A stretch of DNA of 64,000 nt from the NCBI RefSeq assembly GCF_014636935.1, contig NZ_BMES01000002.1, forward strand, positions 1,359,016-1,423,015, written 5' to 3'. Source of the DNA: Alsobacter metallidurans. Lineage in GTDB: Bacteria; Pseudomonadota; Alphaproteobacteria; Rhizobiales; Beijerinckiaceae. Positions 54,592 to 63,839 of the stretch are shown here, in pieces. Within the stretch, counting starts at the first letter, position 1; each line of letters starts with the position of its first letter. The notes under the pieces were generated by a model. The model did not search any database. It saw only the letters and a list, made by a program, of their open reading frames with translations, and was not told the DNA's origin. Both the position numbers and the translations under genes were made by a program.

Positions 54592-56022
54592 CTACAGGTA
54601 GTTGACCAGCGACAGCTTCGACAGCATCGAGGTGGTCTGGTAGCTCGCCTGCAGCTGGTTCTGCACGGCCAGGAGCTGCGCGGCCACCGACTCGGTCGTG
54701 ACATCCTCGACGCTCGATAGCGCGTTTTCCAGCTGCGCCTGCGTGTCAGTGTTGCGCTGCTTCGCCTCCTTCACGGCGACCTGCCCGAGCGCCAGGTCGG
54801 TGTGCGCGCTCTGAATCGTGTAGGCCTTGCCGGCGATCGGGCTGGCCGGCACAACCGGGTTGCGGATCTGGTCCGAGACCCGGGTCTTCAGGGCTGCGTA
54901 GCGGTCGCCGTCGGTCGCCACGGTGGTGGAAAAGCTCTCGGCCGCGAAGACGCCGAGCTGCGCCAGCAGGTTCTGGAACGCCGGCTCCGACGCCTCCATG
55001 CCGAGCCCGACGGTCTGGTCCTCGTCCACCCGCGCGGTTGCGCTGGCGCGGGGAGTCGCGCTGGTGTCGCCGCCGTACCAGTTCGCCGTGTCGGCAAAAT
55101 AGTCCTTGGCGCCCGCGACCGAGGAGGCCGCCGAGAAGTCGGCCGACGTCGTGAGGGCGGTGACCGCCGACGTCATGGCCGTGTTGAAGGCGCCCGCCGT
55201 CACGGCGCCGCTGCCGCCGATGAGGAACGAGATTTCGCCGGCCCCCGCATCGGGAGACGGCACGACGCTGCGCGCCACGACCCTCACCGTTGAGGTCGCC
55301 CCATCCGGCATCAGGACGTCCATCGAGAAACTCTGGCCGTCCGTGGGCGTCGTCGCCGAGAAATCGAAGCTCTTGGGCGCCGAAAGCTGCAGCCCGTAGG
55401 TGGGCGCCGGGGCGACTGCCGGCGCGGGGGCCGTCACGGTCACGACGGAGCCGGCCGTTGCGATTGTCAGCCTGCCCGGGTTGGCGGCCGTGCCGCCGTC
55501 GTTTGTCTTGCGCGCCGCGATGGCGGCCTTGATGCCCGCGATCATCGTGTCGGCGTCCACCGTCACGGCCTTCTTGTCGGCCGCGCGGCCGGCGAACAGC
55601 GATCGGCCGGCGTAATCCTGGTTCAGGAGGTCGATCGTCTCCTGAAGGTTGGACTTGGCCGCCTTCTGCTGCAGCGTCTGGCCATTGGAATCGAGCTCAT
55701 AGGCGGAGAGCACGAGCGACTTGGAGAGGTCCGAGCCGATTTTTTCCATGCGGGTGAGCGCCAGGTCGGCGACGCCTGTTCGCGCGGTGGCGTCCTGGAT
55801 CGTTTGCGCATAACCGCTCAACGCGGTGAGCGTCTGGCGCACGTCGAGGCTCTTGGCGCGGCCGGCGCCGAGCCCCTCATAGGTGTCGGAGAGCTTGCCG
55901 GTGCTGAGCTGGCGCTGAAGGTCCGTGAAGCTCGCCTTCATGTCCAGGATGCGGGACGTGCTCTGGCGGTTCCGGACCGTGTCCAGCGAGAAGGCTCCAT
56001 AGCCGCTTGGCGTGATCGACAT
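54592..56022 (-). CDS. flgL: Hook-filament junction protein FlgL
   Basis: 476 residues from ATG 56022 (MSITPSGYGAFSLDTVRNRQ), just upstream of which flgK ends. Flagellin-like N-terminus SRILDMKASFTDLQRQLSTGKLSDTYEGLGAGRAKSLDVRQTL, and a helical C-terminus HTDLALGQVAVKEAKQRNTDTQAQLENALSSVEDVTTESVAAQLLAVQNQLQASYQTTSMLSKLSLVNYL. The central domain is Thr/Ala-rich and longer than in E. coli FlgL. It is distal in the flgE1-flgK-flgL series; the last codons of flgK overlap its upstream region. Confidence 0.93.
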   Translation of the reverse strand: MSITPSGYGAFSLDTVRNRQSTSRILDMKASFTDLQRQLSTGKLSDTYEGLGAGRAKSLDVRQTLTALSGYAQTIQDATARTGVADLALTRMEKIGSDLSKSLVLSAYELDSNGQTLQQKAAKSNLQETIDLLNQDYAGRSLFAGRAADKKAVTVDADTMIAGIKAAIAARKTNDGGTAANPGRLTIATAGSVVTVTAPAPAVAPAPTYGLQLSAPKSFDFSATTPTDGQSFSMDVLMPDGATSTVRVVARSVVPSPDAGAGEISFLIGGSGAVTAGAFNTAMTSAVTALTTSADFSAASSVAGAKDYFADTANWYGGDTSATPRASATARVDEDQTVGLGMEASEPAFQNLLAQLGVFAAESFSTTVATDGDRYAALKTRVSDQIRNPVVPASPIAGKAYTIQSAHTDLALGQVAVKEAKQRNTDTQAQLENALSSVEDVTTESVAAQLLAVQNQLQASYQTTSMLSKLSLVNYL

Positions 56023-56036
56023 CGGGTTGTCCTTCC

Positions 56037-57887
56037 TCACATCCGCATCAGGAGATCCATCATCTCCTTGACGGCGCTCATGATGCGGGCGTTGGCCGAA
56101 TAGGCGTTCTGGATCTGCACCAGGTTGGCGAGTTCCTGGTCGACGCTGACGCCGCTGGTTTCCGAGAAGCGGCTCTCGATGGAGGCCTGCACGACCTGCT
56201 GGCCCTCGTCGAGCCGCTTGGCCGACTCGGCGTTGGAGCCCTGCACGTCGACGATGCGGTTAAGGTAGTCCGACACCGTCCCGGTGTAGGGCGACGCCGT
56301 CGTGCCCACGCCGCCCACCGCCGTGAACGGAGTGGCGGCCTTGGTCAGGGCATCCAGCAGCGCTTTCGGGCGCGTGTCGTCGCCGGCCGGCGTGGTTGGG
56401 GAATAAACCACCAGGTCGCTGGCGCTCAACGATGAATTGAGGCCGATGCGGCTGGCGAAGCCGGCGCGCTGCGACACGCCCCCATCCAGCGAGCCCGTAT
56501 ACGCGACATTGCCGCCGGCCGCGTCCACGAACAGCGGCAGCGCCGCGCTGCCGGGCGTTCCCGACGACGCCGTCGCGGTGATCCCGGCGCTCATGCCGGT
56601 GACGTCGGTCGTTCCCGCCGCGCCGTCGTCGACGATGCGCAGCGTCGAGCCCGTGTTGCTGACCGTGAATTTGCCAGCGCCGAAAGCCGCGTCGAGCTGG
56701 CTCTGCACCGACGCGAGGGCGCCCGCCGGGCCCGACGTGAAGGAGGCGCCGATCTCGAGGTCGTTCGGATCCGGCGTGGCGTTGGCCGGCAGCGTCCCGC
56801 TGGTCAGCGACACGATCGAGATCGTCCGGGCGACGCCCCCCACGGTGGCGCTGATCGTGATCGCATTGCCGGGCTTCAACCCGGCCGTGTCCACCTCGAA
56901 ACCGCTGGTCCCGACCGCGACGCCCGCCTGCTGGCGCGTCGAGGCCGCGCTGGCCAGCGACGCCGCGAGGGTGTCGAGCTGCGCCTGCGCGTCGACGAGC
57001 GACTTGTCGCGCATCTCCACCAGGGCGGCGATCTCGCCCGAGCGGATCAGGCCCTGGCCGAGCACGTCCACGGTGCGGCCGGACTGGTCCGTCATCGTGA
57101 TCGTGCCGACCGCGCGCTTGGCGGGATCGATGTCGTAGAGCGCCGTCGCGCTCATCGGCCGCTGGTCGAAGCTGAACTGCGCCGGCGACCCGGTGTCGTA
57201 GAGCCGGAGCCCCGCGCCCGTGGCCAGCGACACCGTGCCGAACGGTCCGTCCGTGACCTTCACGTCGATCAGCGTGGCGAGTTCGTTGATCTGCGCGTCG
57301 CGCTGGTCGAGCAGACCGGCGTCCTTGCCCTGCGTGGCCGCCACGCGGGCGTCCGACGCCGCGATGCCCTTCAGCAGCGCGTTGACCCGCGTCACGTCGG
57401 CCCCGATTGCGCTTTCGGCGTTGGCGCGCAGGTCCTGGATGTTCCGGGACGCCGTGTTGATGCCACGCGCGAGGCTGCCGGCGGCGTTCAGCGCCGCCGT
57501 GCGGGCCGAGGCGTTGGACGGGTCGGACTGCAGCGCCTGCAGGGCGTTGGTGAACGAGCCCATCATGCTGGTCAGCGCCGAGCTCGAACCCGGTTGCCCG
57601 AACACGTTGCTGAGCTGGCTGGCGTAGCTGGCCTTGGCGGCCGTGTATCCCGAACCGCTGGTCTCGGTGCGCAGCTCCTTCTGGAGCACGGAATCGAGCA
57701 GCCGGATGATACCCTCGATGCGCACGCCCCCCGTGCCGCTGCCGTTCACGGTCTCGACCGTGACGGCGCTGCGACGGGAATAGCCCTGCGTCCCCGCATT
57801 GGAGACGTTGCCGGAAATCACTTCCATCTGGGCCTGCGTCGCACGCAGGCCGCTGAGGGAGTTGCCGAGGGCTGAGGTGAGGCTCAT
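56037..57887 (-). CDS. flgK: Hook-filament junction protein FlgK (HAP1)
   Basis: 616 residues. MSLTSALGNSLSGLRATQAQMEVISGNVSNAGTQGYSRRSAVTVE begins the D0/D1 domain; LLDQRDAQINELATLIDVKVTD is a typical FlgK block near residue 200. The C-terminus DVQGSNAESAKRLDEGQQVVQASIESRFSETSGVSVDQELANLVQIQNAYSANARIMSAVKEMMDLLMRM is a full match. It starts 26 bases after flgE1 and is co-transcribed with it; export is probably aided by the FlgN-like chaperone at 44550. Confidence 0.96.
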   Translation of the reverse strand: MSLTSALGNSLSGLRATQAQMEVISGNVSNAGTQGYSRRSAVTVETVNGSGTGGVRIEGIIRLLDSVLQKELRTETSGSGYTAAKASYASQLSNVFGQPGSSSALTSMMGSFTNALQALQSDPSNASARTAALNAAGSLARGINTASRNIQDLRANAESAIGADVTRVNALLKGIAASDARVAATQGKDAGLLDQRDAQINELATLIDVKVTDGPFGTVSLATGAGLRLYDTGSPAQFSFDQRPMSATALYDIDPAKRAVGTITMTDQSGRTVDVLGQGLIRSGEIAALVEMRDKSLVDAQAQLDTLAASLASAASTRQQAGVAVGTSGFEVDTAGLKPGNAITISATVGGVARTISIVSLTSGTLPANATPDPNDLEIGASFTSGPAGALASVQSQLDAAFGAGKFTVSNTGSTLRIVDDGAAGTTDVTGMSAGITATASSGTPGSAALPLFVDAAGGNVAYTGSLDGGVSQRAGFASRIGLNSSLSASDLVVYSPTTPAGDDTRPKALLDALTKAATPFTAVGGVGTTASPYTGTVSDYLNRIVDVQGSNAESAKRLDEGQQVVQASIESRFSETSGVSVDQELANLVQIQNAYSANARIMSAVKEMMDLLMRM

Positions 57888-57913
57888 GGCTTCATCCGTT
57901 CATTCATCCGGCT

Positions 57914-59263
57914 TCACCGGATGATGTTGATGGCGTCCTGCAGCATCTGCTGCGCCGTCGTGACCACGCGGGTGTTCGCCGAGTAGGCCTGCTGGGTGAC
58001 GATCATCTTGGAGAACTCGTCCGCGATGTCCGTATTGGAGGCTTCAAGCTGCGCGCCCATGATGTTGGCGCCGTTCAGGCCGTAGAGCGGCTGGCCGGAT
58101 TCGAGCGTCTCTTCGAAGGTCGAGCCGTCCATGCGCTTCAGCGAGTCCGGGGCGTTGAAGCGCGCGATCTGCAGCTGCGCCAGCGCCACCGTCTGGCCGT
58201 TGGAGTAGCTCGCCACCACGCGGCCGTCGTCCGAGATCGAGACGTCGTTGAGCTTGCCGGCGGGGTAGCCGTCCTGCCGGATCGAGGTGGTCTTCACCTG
58301 GCCGGACACGTCCTCGTACTGGCTGACGCCCGTGCTGACGTCGAGCTTCAGCGTCACGCCGTCCACCGTGAGGCCGGTCAGGTCGGCCGTGCCAGCGGCC
58401 GGAGCCGTGAGCTTGCCGGCCGAGTCGAACGTGAACGCCGTCGGCGTGGAGGCCAGGGTCGTGCCCTGCCCGGCCGCGATCCACTTCAGCGAGGTTGCGC
58501 TGGTCGAATCGTAGGCCGGGTTGGCGTAGTAGACGTTCCAGGTGTCGGTCCCAGTTTTCGCCCAGCGCAGTTCCACGGTGGTGGGCGTGCCCTGGCCGTC
58601 ATAGGCCGTCACGGTTCCGCCCGTGACCGTATGGTTCTGAAAGTTGGTTTCCTCCGCCGCCGTCACGCCGGTCGCCGGCACGGCGTAGAGGTCGCTGCCC
58701 GGCGTGGCCGGGCTGTAGGACGTGGTCTGAGGCGTGCTCGGGATGTTGGCGCGGTACTCCACCGTCGTGGTCGCCCGGGCGCCGACGAGGTCCGAACCGA
58801 TCTTCAGCACCGTGGGGCCGCCCGCGACATTGCCGGTGATCGGGTCCAGCGCCGAGCCGACCATGTACCGGCCCGCCCCGTTCACCAGGAAGCCGTTCTT
58901 GTCGACCGTGAAGTCGCCGCGCCGGGTATAGAGATCGCGCTGCGAGAACACCGGCAGGCCCGCCTGCGTGTCGGCCCGGTCGCGGACCACGAAGAAGCCT
59001 TCGCCGTTCAGCGCCACGTTGGTGGACACGCCCGTGGACGTGTAGTTGCCCGCGATGGTGTTGGTGCCGCGCGAGAACGCCGTCACGGAGCCGCCGACCT
59101 GCTGCTTCAGCGGGTAGCTCGGGACGAGGTCCATGAAGCTGGTGTCGACGCGCTTGTAGCCGGTCGTTTGCGAGTTCGCGATGTTGTCGGAGATGTTCTC
59201 GAGCGCGTAGGACTGGGCCCTCAGCCCCGTCACCGCATTGGTCATCGCCCCGAAGATACTCAT
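57914..59263 (-). CDS. flgE: Flagellar hook protein FlgE, copy 1
   Basis: 449 residues from ATG 59263 (MSIFGAMTNAVTGLRAQSYALENISDNIANSQTTGYKRVDTSFMDLVPSYPLKQQVGG). C-terminal AQLEASNTDIADEFSKMIVTQQAYSANTRVVTTAQQMLQDAINIIR. It is a hook subunit, with the FlgE central beta domains between. A sigma-54 box lies 65-79 bases upstream. A longer open frame runs 294 bases further up but covers the promoter. Tandem paralogue of the gene at 59557, from which it differs in the central domain; followed by flgK and flgL. Confidence 0.94.
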   Translation of the reverse strand: MSIFGAMTNAVTGLRAQSYALENISDNIANSQTTGYKRVDTSFMDLVPSYPLKQQVGGSVTAFSRGTNTIAGNYTSTGVSTNVALNGEGFFVVRDRADTQAGLPVFSQRDLYTRRGDFTVDKNGFLVNGAGRYMVGSALDPITGNVAGGPTVLKIGSDLVGARATTTVEYRANIPSTPQTTSYSPATPGSDLYAVPATGVTAAEETNFQNHTVTGGTVTAYDGQGTPTTVELRWAKTGTDTWNVYYANPAYDSTSATSLKWIAAGQGTTLASTPTAFTFDSAGKLTAPAAGTADLTGLTVDGVTLKLDVSTGVSQYEDVSGQVKTTSIRQDGYPAGKLNDVSISDDGRVVASYSNGQTVALAQLQIARFNAPDSLKRMDGSTFEETLESGQPLYGLNGANIMGAQLEASNTDIADEFSKMIVTQQAYSANTRVVTTAQQMLQDAINIIR

Positions 59264-59327
59264 GTGGCACAGCCCTCTGGATGCGCGCCGCCCCCCGGGG
59301 CGTGTCGCTCGATCGAGAAGGAAACAC

Positions 59328-59342
59328 GCAACGCGTGTGCCA
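59328..59342 (-). promoter_or_regulatory. Sigma-54 promoter of flgE copy 1
   Basis: Read leftward, TGGCACACGCGTTGC: TGGCAC and TTGC with exact sigma-54 spacing, 65-79 bases before the start. Confidence 0.82.
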
Positions 59343-59556
59343 CACGGAGTTACATGTGATTGCAACGACTTAGGACGTAAACTTTCGGTTGCAAAATTAC
59401 TGGATGCACGCGTCTGCTCCGGCCACCCGGCAGTATTTGCCGGGGGCGCGAAGCCTTGGGCCGCCCACCAGGATAGGCGCGCGAAGCCGCCGTCCTGCGT
59501 TTCCGGCTGATCGGAAAAACGGGCGACTTCGGCGGTCCGGTGAGGCGTGGTTGCCA

Positions 59557-60909
59557 TCAGCGCACGATGTTGATGGTGTCTTGCAGCATCTGCTGCACGG
59601 TGGTGATGATCTTGGTGTTGGCCGAATAGGCTTGCTGCGTGACGATCATCTTGGAGAATTCCTCCGCGATGTCGGTGTTGGAGCCTTCCAGCTGCCCGCC
59701 CATTACGCCGCCGCCGTTCAGGCCGTCCAGCGGCAGCCCGGCTTCCAGCGTCTCCGAAAAGGTTGATCCATCCTCGCGCTTCAGGCTGTTCGGCGCATTA
59801 AAGTGCGCGAACGCAACCTGGGCGAGCGGGGTGGTGACGCCGTTGGAGTAGCTCGCGACGATGCGTCCGTCCGCCGTGACCGAGACGTCGTTCACGGTGC
59901 CGGCCGCGTACCCGTCCTGCTTCAACGACCGGACATTTACCCCGCCGCTGCTGCTGGTGTCGTTGTACTGCGTCAGCCCCTTGCTGAAATCGAGCTGCAT
60001 CGTGACGCCGCCGATGGTCAGGCCGGTCATGGCCGTGGCCCCACCCGTAGGCGCGGTCACGGCGCCCTTTGTATCAAAGGTGAAGTCCGTGGCCGCCGCC
60101 GCGGTGGTTCCCCGGCCCGCCGCAATCCACTTCTGCGATCCCGCCGTGGCGGCGCTGTATGCCGGGTTTTGGTAGTAGACGTTCCAGGTGGACGGCCCCG
60201 TCTTGGCCCAGCGCAGTTCGGTGGTCGTCGGAGCGCCGACGCCGTCGTAGAGCGTCACGGTGCCGCCCGTGACCGTGCGCTTCAGGAAGTTCGCTTCTTC
60301 AGCCAGCGTGACGCCCGTCCCCGGAACGGCGTAGCGGTCGCTGCCGGGCACGGCTGGGTCGTAGTTGGAGGTGTGCGGCGTCTCCGGCAGGTTCCCCATG
60401 AACTCAACCGTGGCGCTGGCTTTCGCGGGCACCAGCCCGGCGCTGAGCTTGATCGGCGCCGGCGCGCCCAAGGCTGCGCCCGTTGTCGCGTCCAGCGTGC
60501 TGCCGACCAGGAAGTAACCGGCGCCATTCACCAGATAGCCGTTCCGATCGACGCCAAAGTCGCCTCGGCGCGAATACAGGTTGCTTGTCGAAAACGTGGG
60601 GACGCCCGCGACGCTGCCGACCGCCTTTCGGACCTGGAAGAATGAATCGCCCGTGATCGCCATGTTGGTGGCGTTGCCGGTCGCCTGATAGCTGCCCGAA
60701 ATCGTGTTGGTGCCGTGGGCGAACGCCATCACGGTGCCGCCGATCTGTTGCGAGAGCGGGTAATCCGGCACCAGGTCCATGAAGCTCGTATCCACCCGCT
60801 TGTAGCCGGTGGTCTGCGAGTTCGCGATGTTGGAGGAGATATTTTCGAGGGCGTAGGACTGGGCCCGCATACCCGTGACCGATGTGGTCATCGCGCCAAA
60901 AAGACTCAT
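59557..60909 (-). CDS. flgE: Flagellar hook protein FlgE, copy 2
   Basis: 450 residues from ATG 60909 (MSLFGAMTTSVTGMRAQSYALENISSNIANSQTTGYKRVDTSFMDLVPDYPLSQQIGG). The C-terminus EGSNTDIAEEFSKMIVTQQAYSANTKIITTVQQMLQDTINIVR is nearly the same as in copy 1; the middle is similar but clearly diverged (for example ELRWAKTGPSTWNVYYQNPAY against ELRWAKTGTDTWNVYYANPAY). It has its own sigma-54 box. A weak hairpin (CCCGGCA/TGCCGGG at 59426-59444) follows, before copy 1. Both copies look intact, so the hook could be made of one or both. Confidence 0.93.
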   Translation of the reverse strand: MSLFGAMTTSVTGMRAQSYALENISSNIANSQTTGYKRVDTSFMDLVPDYPLSQQIGGTVMAFAHGTNTISGSYQATGNATNMAITGDSFFQVRKAVGSVAGVPTFSTSNLYSRRGDFGVDRNGYLVNGAGYFLVGSTLDATTGAALGAPAPIKLSAGLVPAKASATVEFMGNLPETPHTSNYDPAVPGSDRYAVPGTGVTLAEEANFLKRTVTGGTVTLYDGVGAPTTTELRWAKTGPSTWNVYYQNPAYSAATAGSQKWIAAGRGTTAAAATDFTFDTKGAVTAPTGGATAMTGLTIGGVTMQLDFSKGLTQYNDTSSSGGVNVRSLKQDGYAAGTVNDVSVTADGRIVASYSNGVTTPLAQVAFAHFNAPNSLKREDGSTFSETLEAGLPLDGLNGGGVMGGQLEGSNTDIAEEFSKMIVTQQAYSANTKIITTVQQMLQDTINIVR

Positions 60910-60958
60910 GGCAAAAACCTTCTGGTTCCAGGCGACGTTCTGTCGTGCAACCAGCGAC

Positions 60959-60973
60959 GCAACCGCCATGCCA
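60959..60973 (-). promoter_or_regulatory. Sigma-54 promoter of flgE copy 2
   Basis: Read leftward, TGGCATGGCGGTTGC: consensus GG and GC at exact spacing with TTGC intact, 50-64 bases before the start. Confidence 0.78.
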
Positions 60974-61048
60974 AACGGTTGCGCTTTAGCAATCAAGAAC
61001 TTGCGCCTTGTCGGCTCGGCGTCGGCCGGCGGAATTGGCCCCTTTCTG

Positions 61049-62098
61049 TCAGTTGTCGGCGGCAGTTTTTGCCGGGCCGCGGTCGAACAGGAAGCCCGCG
61101 ACCTCCCGGATGGAGGGAGGCGGCCTGTCCGCGAAGGGAAGCGGCCGGCAGACCGCGATGGCCGAGAGGCCGACCCGCGCGGTGAGGAGCCCGTTCAGCA
61201 CGCCCTCGCCGAGCTTGGCCGAAAGTCGCGCCGCGATGCCGTGTCCGAGCACCTGCTGCACGAGGCTGTCGCCCATCGCCATGCCGCCCGTGACGGCGAG
61301 GTGGCCCGCGACCGCCTTGACGAGCCGGATGGAGCCGAGAAAGCCCGGCCGGCCCCCATAGATCTCCGACACCCGCCGCACCAGCCTGAGCGCCTGCGCG
61401 GCGACAAACAGGACGTCCAGCAGCGCCTTGGGCGAAATGGTGGTGACGATGGACACCCGCCGGGCGGCCGCCGCCACGGCGGCGCGGGCCTCGATGTCCA
61501 GCGGCCCGAGCAGCTCGCGCTCGGCGAGGCGCACGAGGTCGGCGCCGTCGATGATGTCGGTGGCGGTGTCGTCCAGCCGCGCCCGGCCCCGGGCCGTCTC
61601 GGGCCGCGCCGCATAGAGCGCCGCCAGCGCGGCCGCGATCGCCCGGCCCTTCCGGGCGTCGTCGGACGCCAGGGCGGCCTCGGCCCGGATCTTCAGCTTG
61701 CCGATGGCGCGGCCGCGCCAGATCGAGCGGATCTCGCGCAGGGCGAGCGCCAGAAGCGCCAACCCGGCCAGTGCGGCCAGGCCCAGCGCCACCGCGCCGA
61801 GCAGCGGATTGTCGGCCAGCAGGGAGGCGACAAAGCGCTCGATCGCGACGCCCAGCCACAGCGTCAGCAGCCCGCCGGCCGCGCTCGCGAACAACCCGCC
61901 CCAGCCGAACAGCCGCTTGCCGAGGCCAAGCTCCGCCTCGCGCTCCTCGACCGCCTCCTCGACGACGGCCTCCTCGAACACAGCCTCGTCGTCCGTGTCG
62001 CGGATCGCGATCGCGGCCTTGGGCAGGTCCTCGCCGGCCGCCGTCGGGCCGAGGCGGACATTCGGATCATCGAGCCGAAAGGCGCGGGGCGCTTTCAT
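61049..62098 (-). CDS. TIGR01620/DUF697 (YcjF-like) membrane protein
   Basis: 349 residues, family size. An acidic cytoplasmic N-terminus (EAVFEEAVVEEAVEEREAELGLG) is followed by two transmembrane helices (FASAAGGLLTLWLGVAIERFV and LLGAVALGLAALAGLALLALAL, about residues 70-125). The C-terminal DUF697 part contains VSIVTTISPKALLDVLFVAAQALRLVRRVSEIYGGRPGFLGSIRLVKAVAGHLAVTGG. Paired with a YcjX-like gene 13 bases upstream, as in many proteobacteria. Function unknown; the pair is linked to envelope stress in E. coli. Confidence 0.9.
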   Translation of the reverse strand: MKAPRAFRLDDPNVRLGPTAAGEDLPKAAIAIRDTDDEAVFEEAVVEEAVEEREAELGLGKRLFGWGGLFASAAGGLLTLWLGVAIERFVASLLADNPLLGAVALGLAALAGLALLALALREIRSIWRGRAIGKLKIRAEAALASDDARKGRAIAAALAALYAARPETARGRARLDDTATDIIDGADLVRLAERELLGPLDIEARAAVAAAARRVSIVTTISPKALLDVLFVAAQALRLVRRVSEIYGGRPGFLGSIRLVKAVAGHLAVTGGMAMGDSLVQQVLGHGIAARLSAKLGEGVLNGLLTARVGLSAIAVCRPLPFADRPPPSIREVAGFLFDRGPAKTAADN

Positions 62099-62111
62099 CG
62101 GGCGGCCTCCG

Positions 62112-63569
62112 TCATGTCAGTCGGTCTCCGAGCAGATATTCGAGGGTGCGGTCCAGCCTGATGTGCGGCAGCACGCCGGCCTGTCCGTCCGGGCCCGTGG
62201 CGACGGATGGCGGCCTGAACCGCACGAAGCGCAGGCCGTAGTCGGCGACGCCGGCCTCGGCCAACGCCTTGGCGGCGTCTTCCGGCAATTCGCCCGGGAA
62301 CACCGCCGCCTCGGCGGTTCCGTCGAACCGCTCCCCGCCGATCACTTCGCCGGCGAGCGGCGTGCCCACGATGGCGGCGAGCTCGTCGCGGCCCTGCCGC
62401 ACCTGCGCCTCGCGGGTCGCCCGGATGCTCGCGATCGCGACCACGTCGGCGCGGGCGCCGAGCCCCTCGGCCCGCCGCCTGGCGCGGTCCACCAGCAGCG
62501 CCAGCACCTTCTCGAGCCGGTCGTGGCTGGTGTGGTGCAGGTGGTCGGCCTTGGTGGCGGCGAACAGCACCCGGTCGATGCGCGGGCTGAGCAGGCTGGA
62601 GAGCATCGTGTTGCGGCCGGTGCGAAAAGAAAGAAGCACGTCGTCCAGCGCCTTCTCGAGGTCCGAGACGGCCGCCGGCCCGGCGTTCAACGCCGCCATG
62701 GCGTCCACCAGCACGATCTGCCGGTCGAGCCGGGCGAAATGGTCGCGAAAGAATGGCCGCACCACGTGCGAGCGGTAAGCCTCGTAGCGCCGCGCCATGG
62801 TGGCGGCGAGCGAGCCGGCGGGCGGCTCGGCCCCGGGCGGCAGGTCGAGCGGCGAGAAGGTGAGCGCCGGCGATCCCTCGAGATCGCCCGGCATCAGGAA
62901 CCGCCCCGGCGGCAACGCCGAGAACGACAGCGGCTCGACGCGCGCCGCCTTGAGGGCTTGCCGGAACAGCTCGGACAGGCGCCGCGCCGCGTCCTCGCCG
63001 GCGGGCTTGAAGGGGTCCAGCGCCGCCAAGGCGTCCAAGAACGGCTGCGAGCCTTCCAGGCGTCCCGGGCTGCGGCAGGCCGCCACCGCCTCGGCGGCCC
63101 ACTCGGCGTAGCTCTTGTCCAGCAACGACAGGTCCAGCAGCCATTCGCCCGGGTAGTCCACGATGTCCAGCGTCAGCGTGCGCGGGCCCGAGCGCCAGCT
63201 CGTGGCGCTCTCGTATTCGATCACGACCCTGAGCTCGGCGATGCGACTTGTGGACTCCGGCCAGCGCCGGTCCGGCCCGGACAGCGCCGCCAGGTGCTCC
63301 TCATAGGCGAAGCGCGGCACCGCGTCGTCGGGCTGGTGCTCCAGCGTCACCTTGCGGATGCGGCCCTGCGCATAGGCGCGGAACACCGGCAGCCGCGCGC
63401 CGCGCAACAGCGCGTGCACGAGCGCGGTGATGAACACGGTCTTGCCCGAGCGCGACAGCCCGGTGACGCCCAGCCGCAGCGTCGGCCGCGCCAATCCGCC
63501 GAGGCTGTCCGCCAGCGACTGTGCGGCGATGCGCGCCTCGAAGGCGAAATCGGAAAAGGAAGGAGGCAC
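62112..63569 (-). CDS. YcjX-like P-loop NTPase (DUF463)
   Basis: 485 residues from GTG 63569 (PPSFSDFAFEARIAAQSLAD). The P-loop GLSRSGKTVFITALVHALLRG is at about residues 37-57. The family block VDYPGEWLLDLSLLDKSYAEWAAEAV is present, and IVLVDAMAALNAGPAAVSDLEKALDDVLLSF is a further conserved region, as is VLFAATKADHLHHTSHDRLEKVL. It is probably a cytoplasmic nucleotide-binding protein acting with the DUF697 membrane protein. A TTG start further up (63683) is possible but would add a Pro/Arg-rich stretch not seen in relatives. No clear ribosome site precedes the GTG. Confidence 0.88.
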   Translation of the reverse strand: MPPSFSDFAFEARIAAQSLADSLGGLARPTLRLGVTGLSRSGKTVFITALVHALLRGARLPVFRAYAQGRIRKVTLEHQPDDAVPRFAYEEHLAALSGPDRRWPESTSRIAELRVVIEYESATSWRSGPRTLTLDIVDYPGEWLLDLSLLDKSYAEWAAEAVAACRSPGRLEGSQPFLDALAALDPFKPAGEDAARRLSELFRQALKAARVEPLSFSALPPGRFLMPGDLEGSPALTFSPLDLPPGAEPPAGSLAATMARRYEAYRSHVVRPFFRDHFARLDRQIVLVDAMAALNAGPAAVSDLEKALDDVLLSFRTGRNTMLSSLLSPRIDRVLFAATKADHLHHTSHDRLEKVLALLVDRARRRAEGLGARADVVAIASIRATREAQVRQGRDELAAIVGTPLAGEVIGGERFDGTAEAAVFPGELPEDAAKALAEAGVADYGLRFVRFRPPSVATGPDGQAGVLPHIRLDRTLEYLLGDRLT

Positions 63570-63839
63570 GTGCGGGCGGATCCGGCGGCGATCGGGATCA
63601 GGTATGTGGGGTCTCGGCGCCGCCTTGTCGAGCGCAGGACGAGACGCGCGTCGGCGTTCTCCGTCCGCGCGGAGGTGAGGCAATCAGGTGGAGGGGCGCC
63701 GCGAGGCGCCGGCCCATCTAGGGTTTTACGCGTAGGATTCGGACGGGCCGACGCCTCGCGACCGGCGATTTTGAACCTTTCCGACCCGCGCTCCGTCCTC
63801 CGGGCCGCTCCTTGTGGGCAGCGACCGCGAGGGTGTTAA
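63570..63839. other. Upstream region of the ycjX-like gene
   Basis: About 270 bases with no supported gene. Probably holds the promoter of the leftward pair, but no clear motif was found by eye. Confidence 0.4.
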
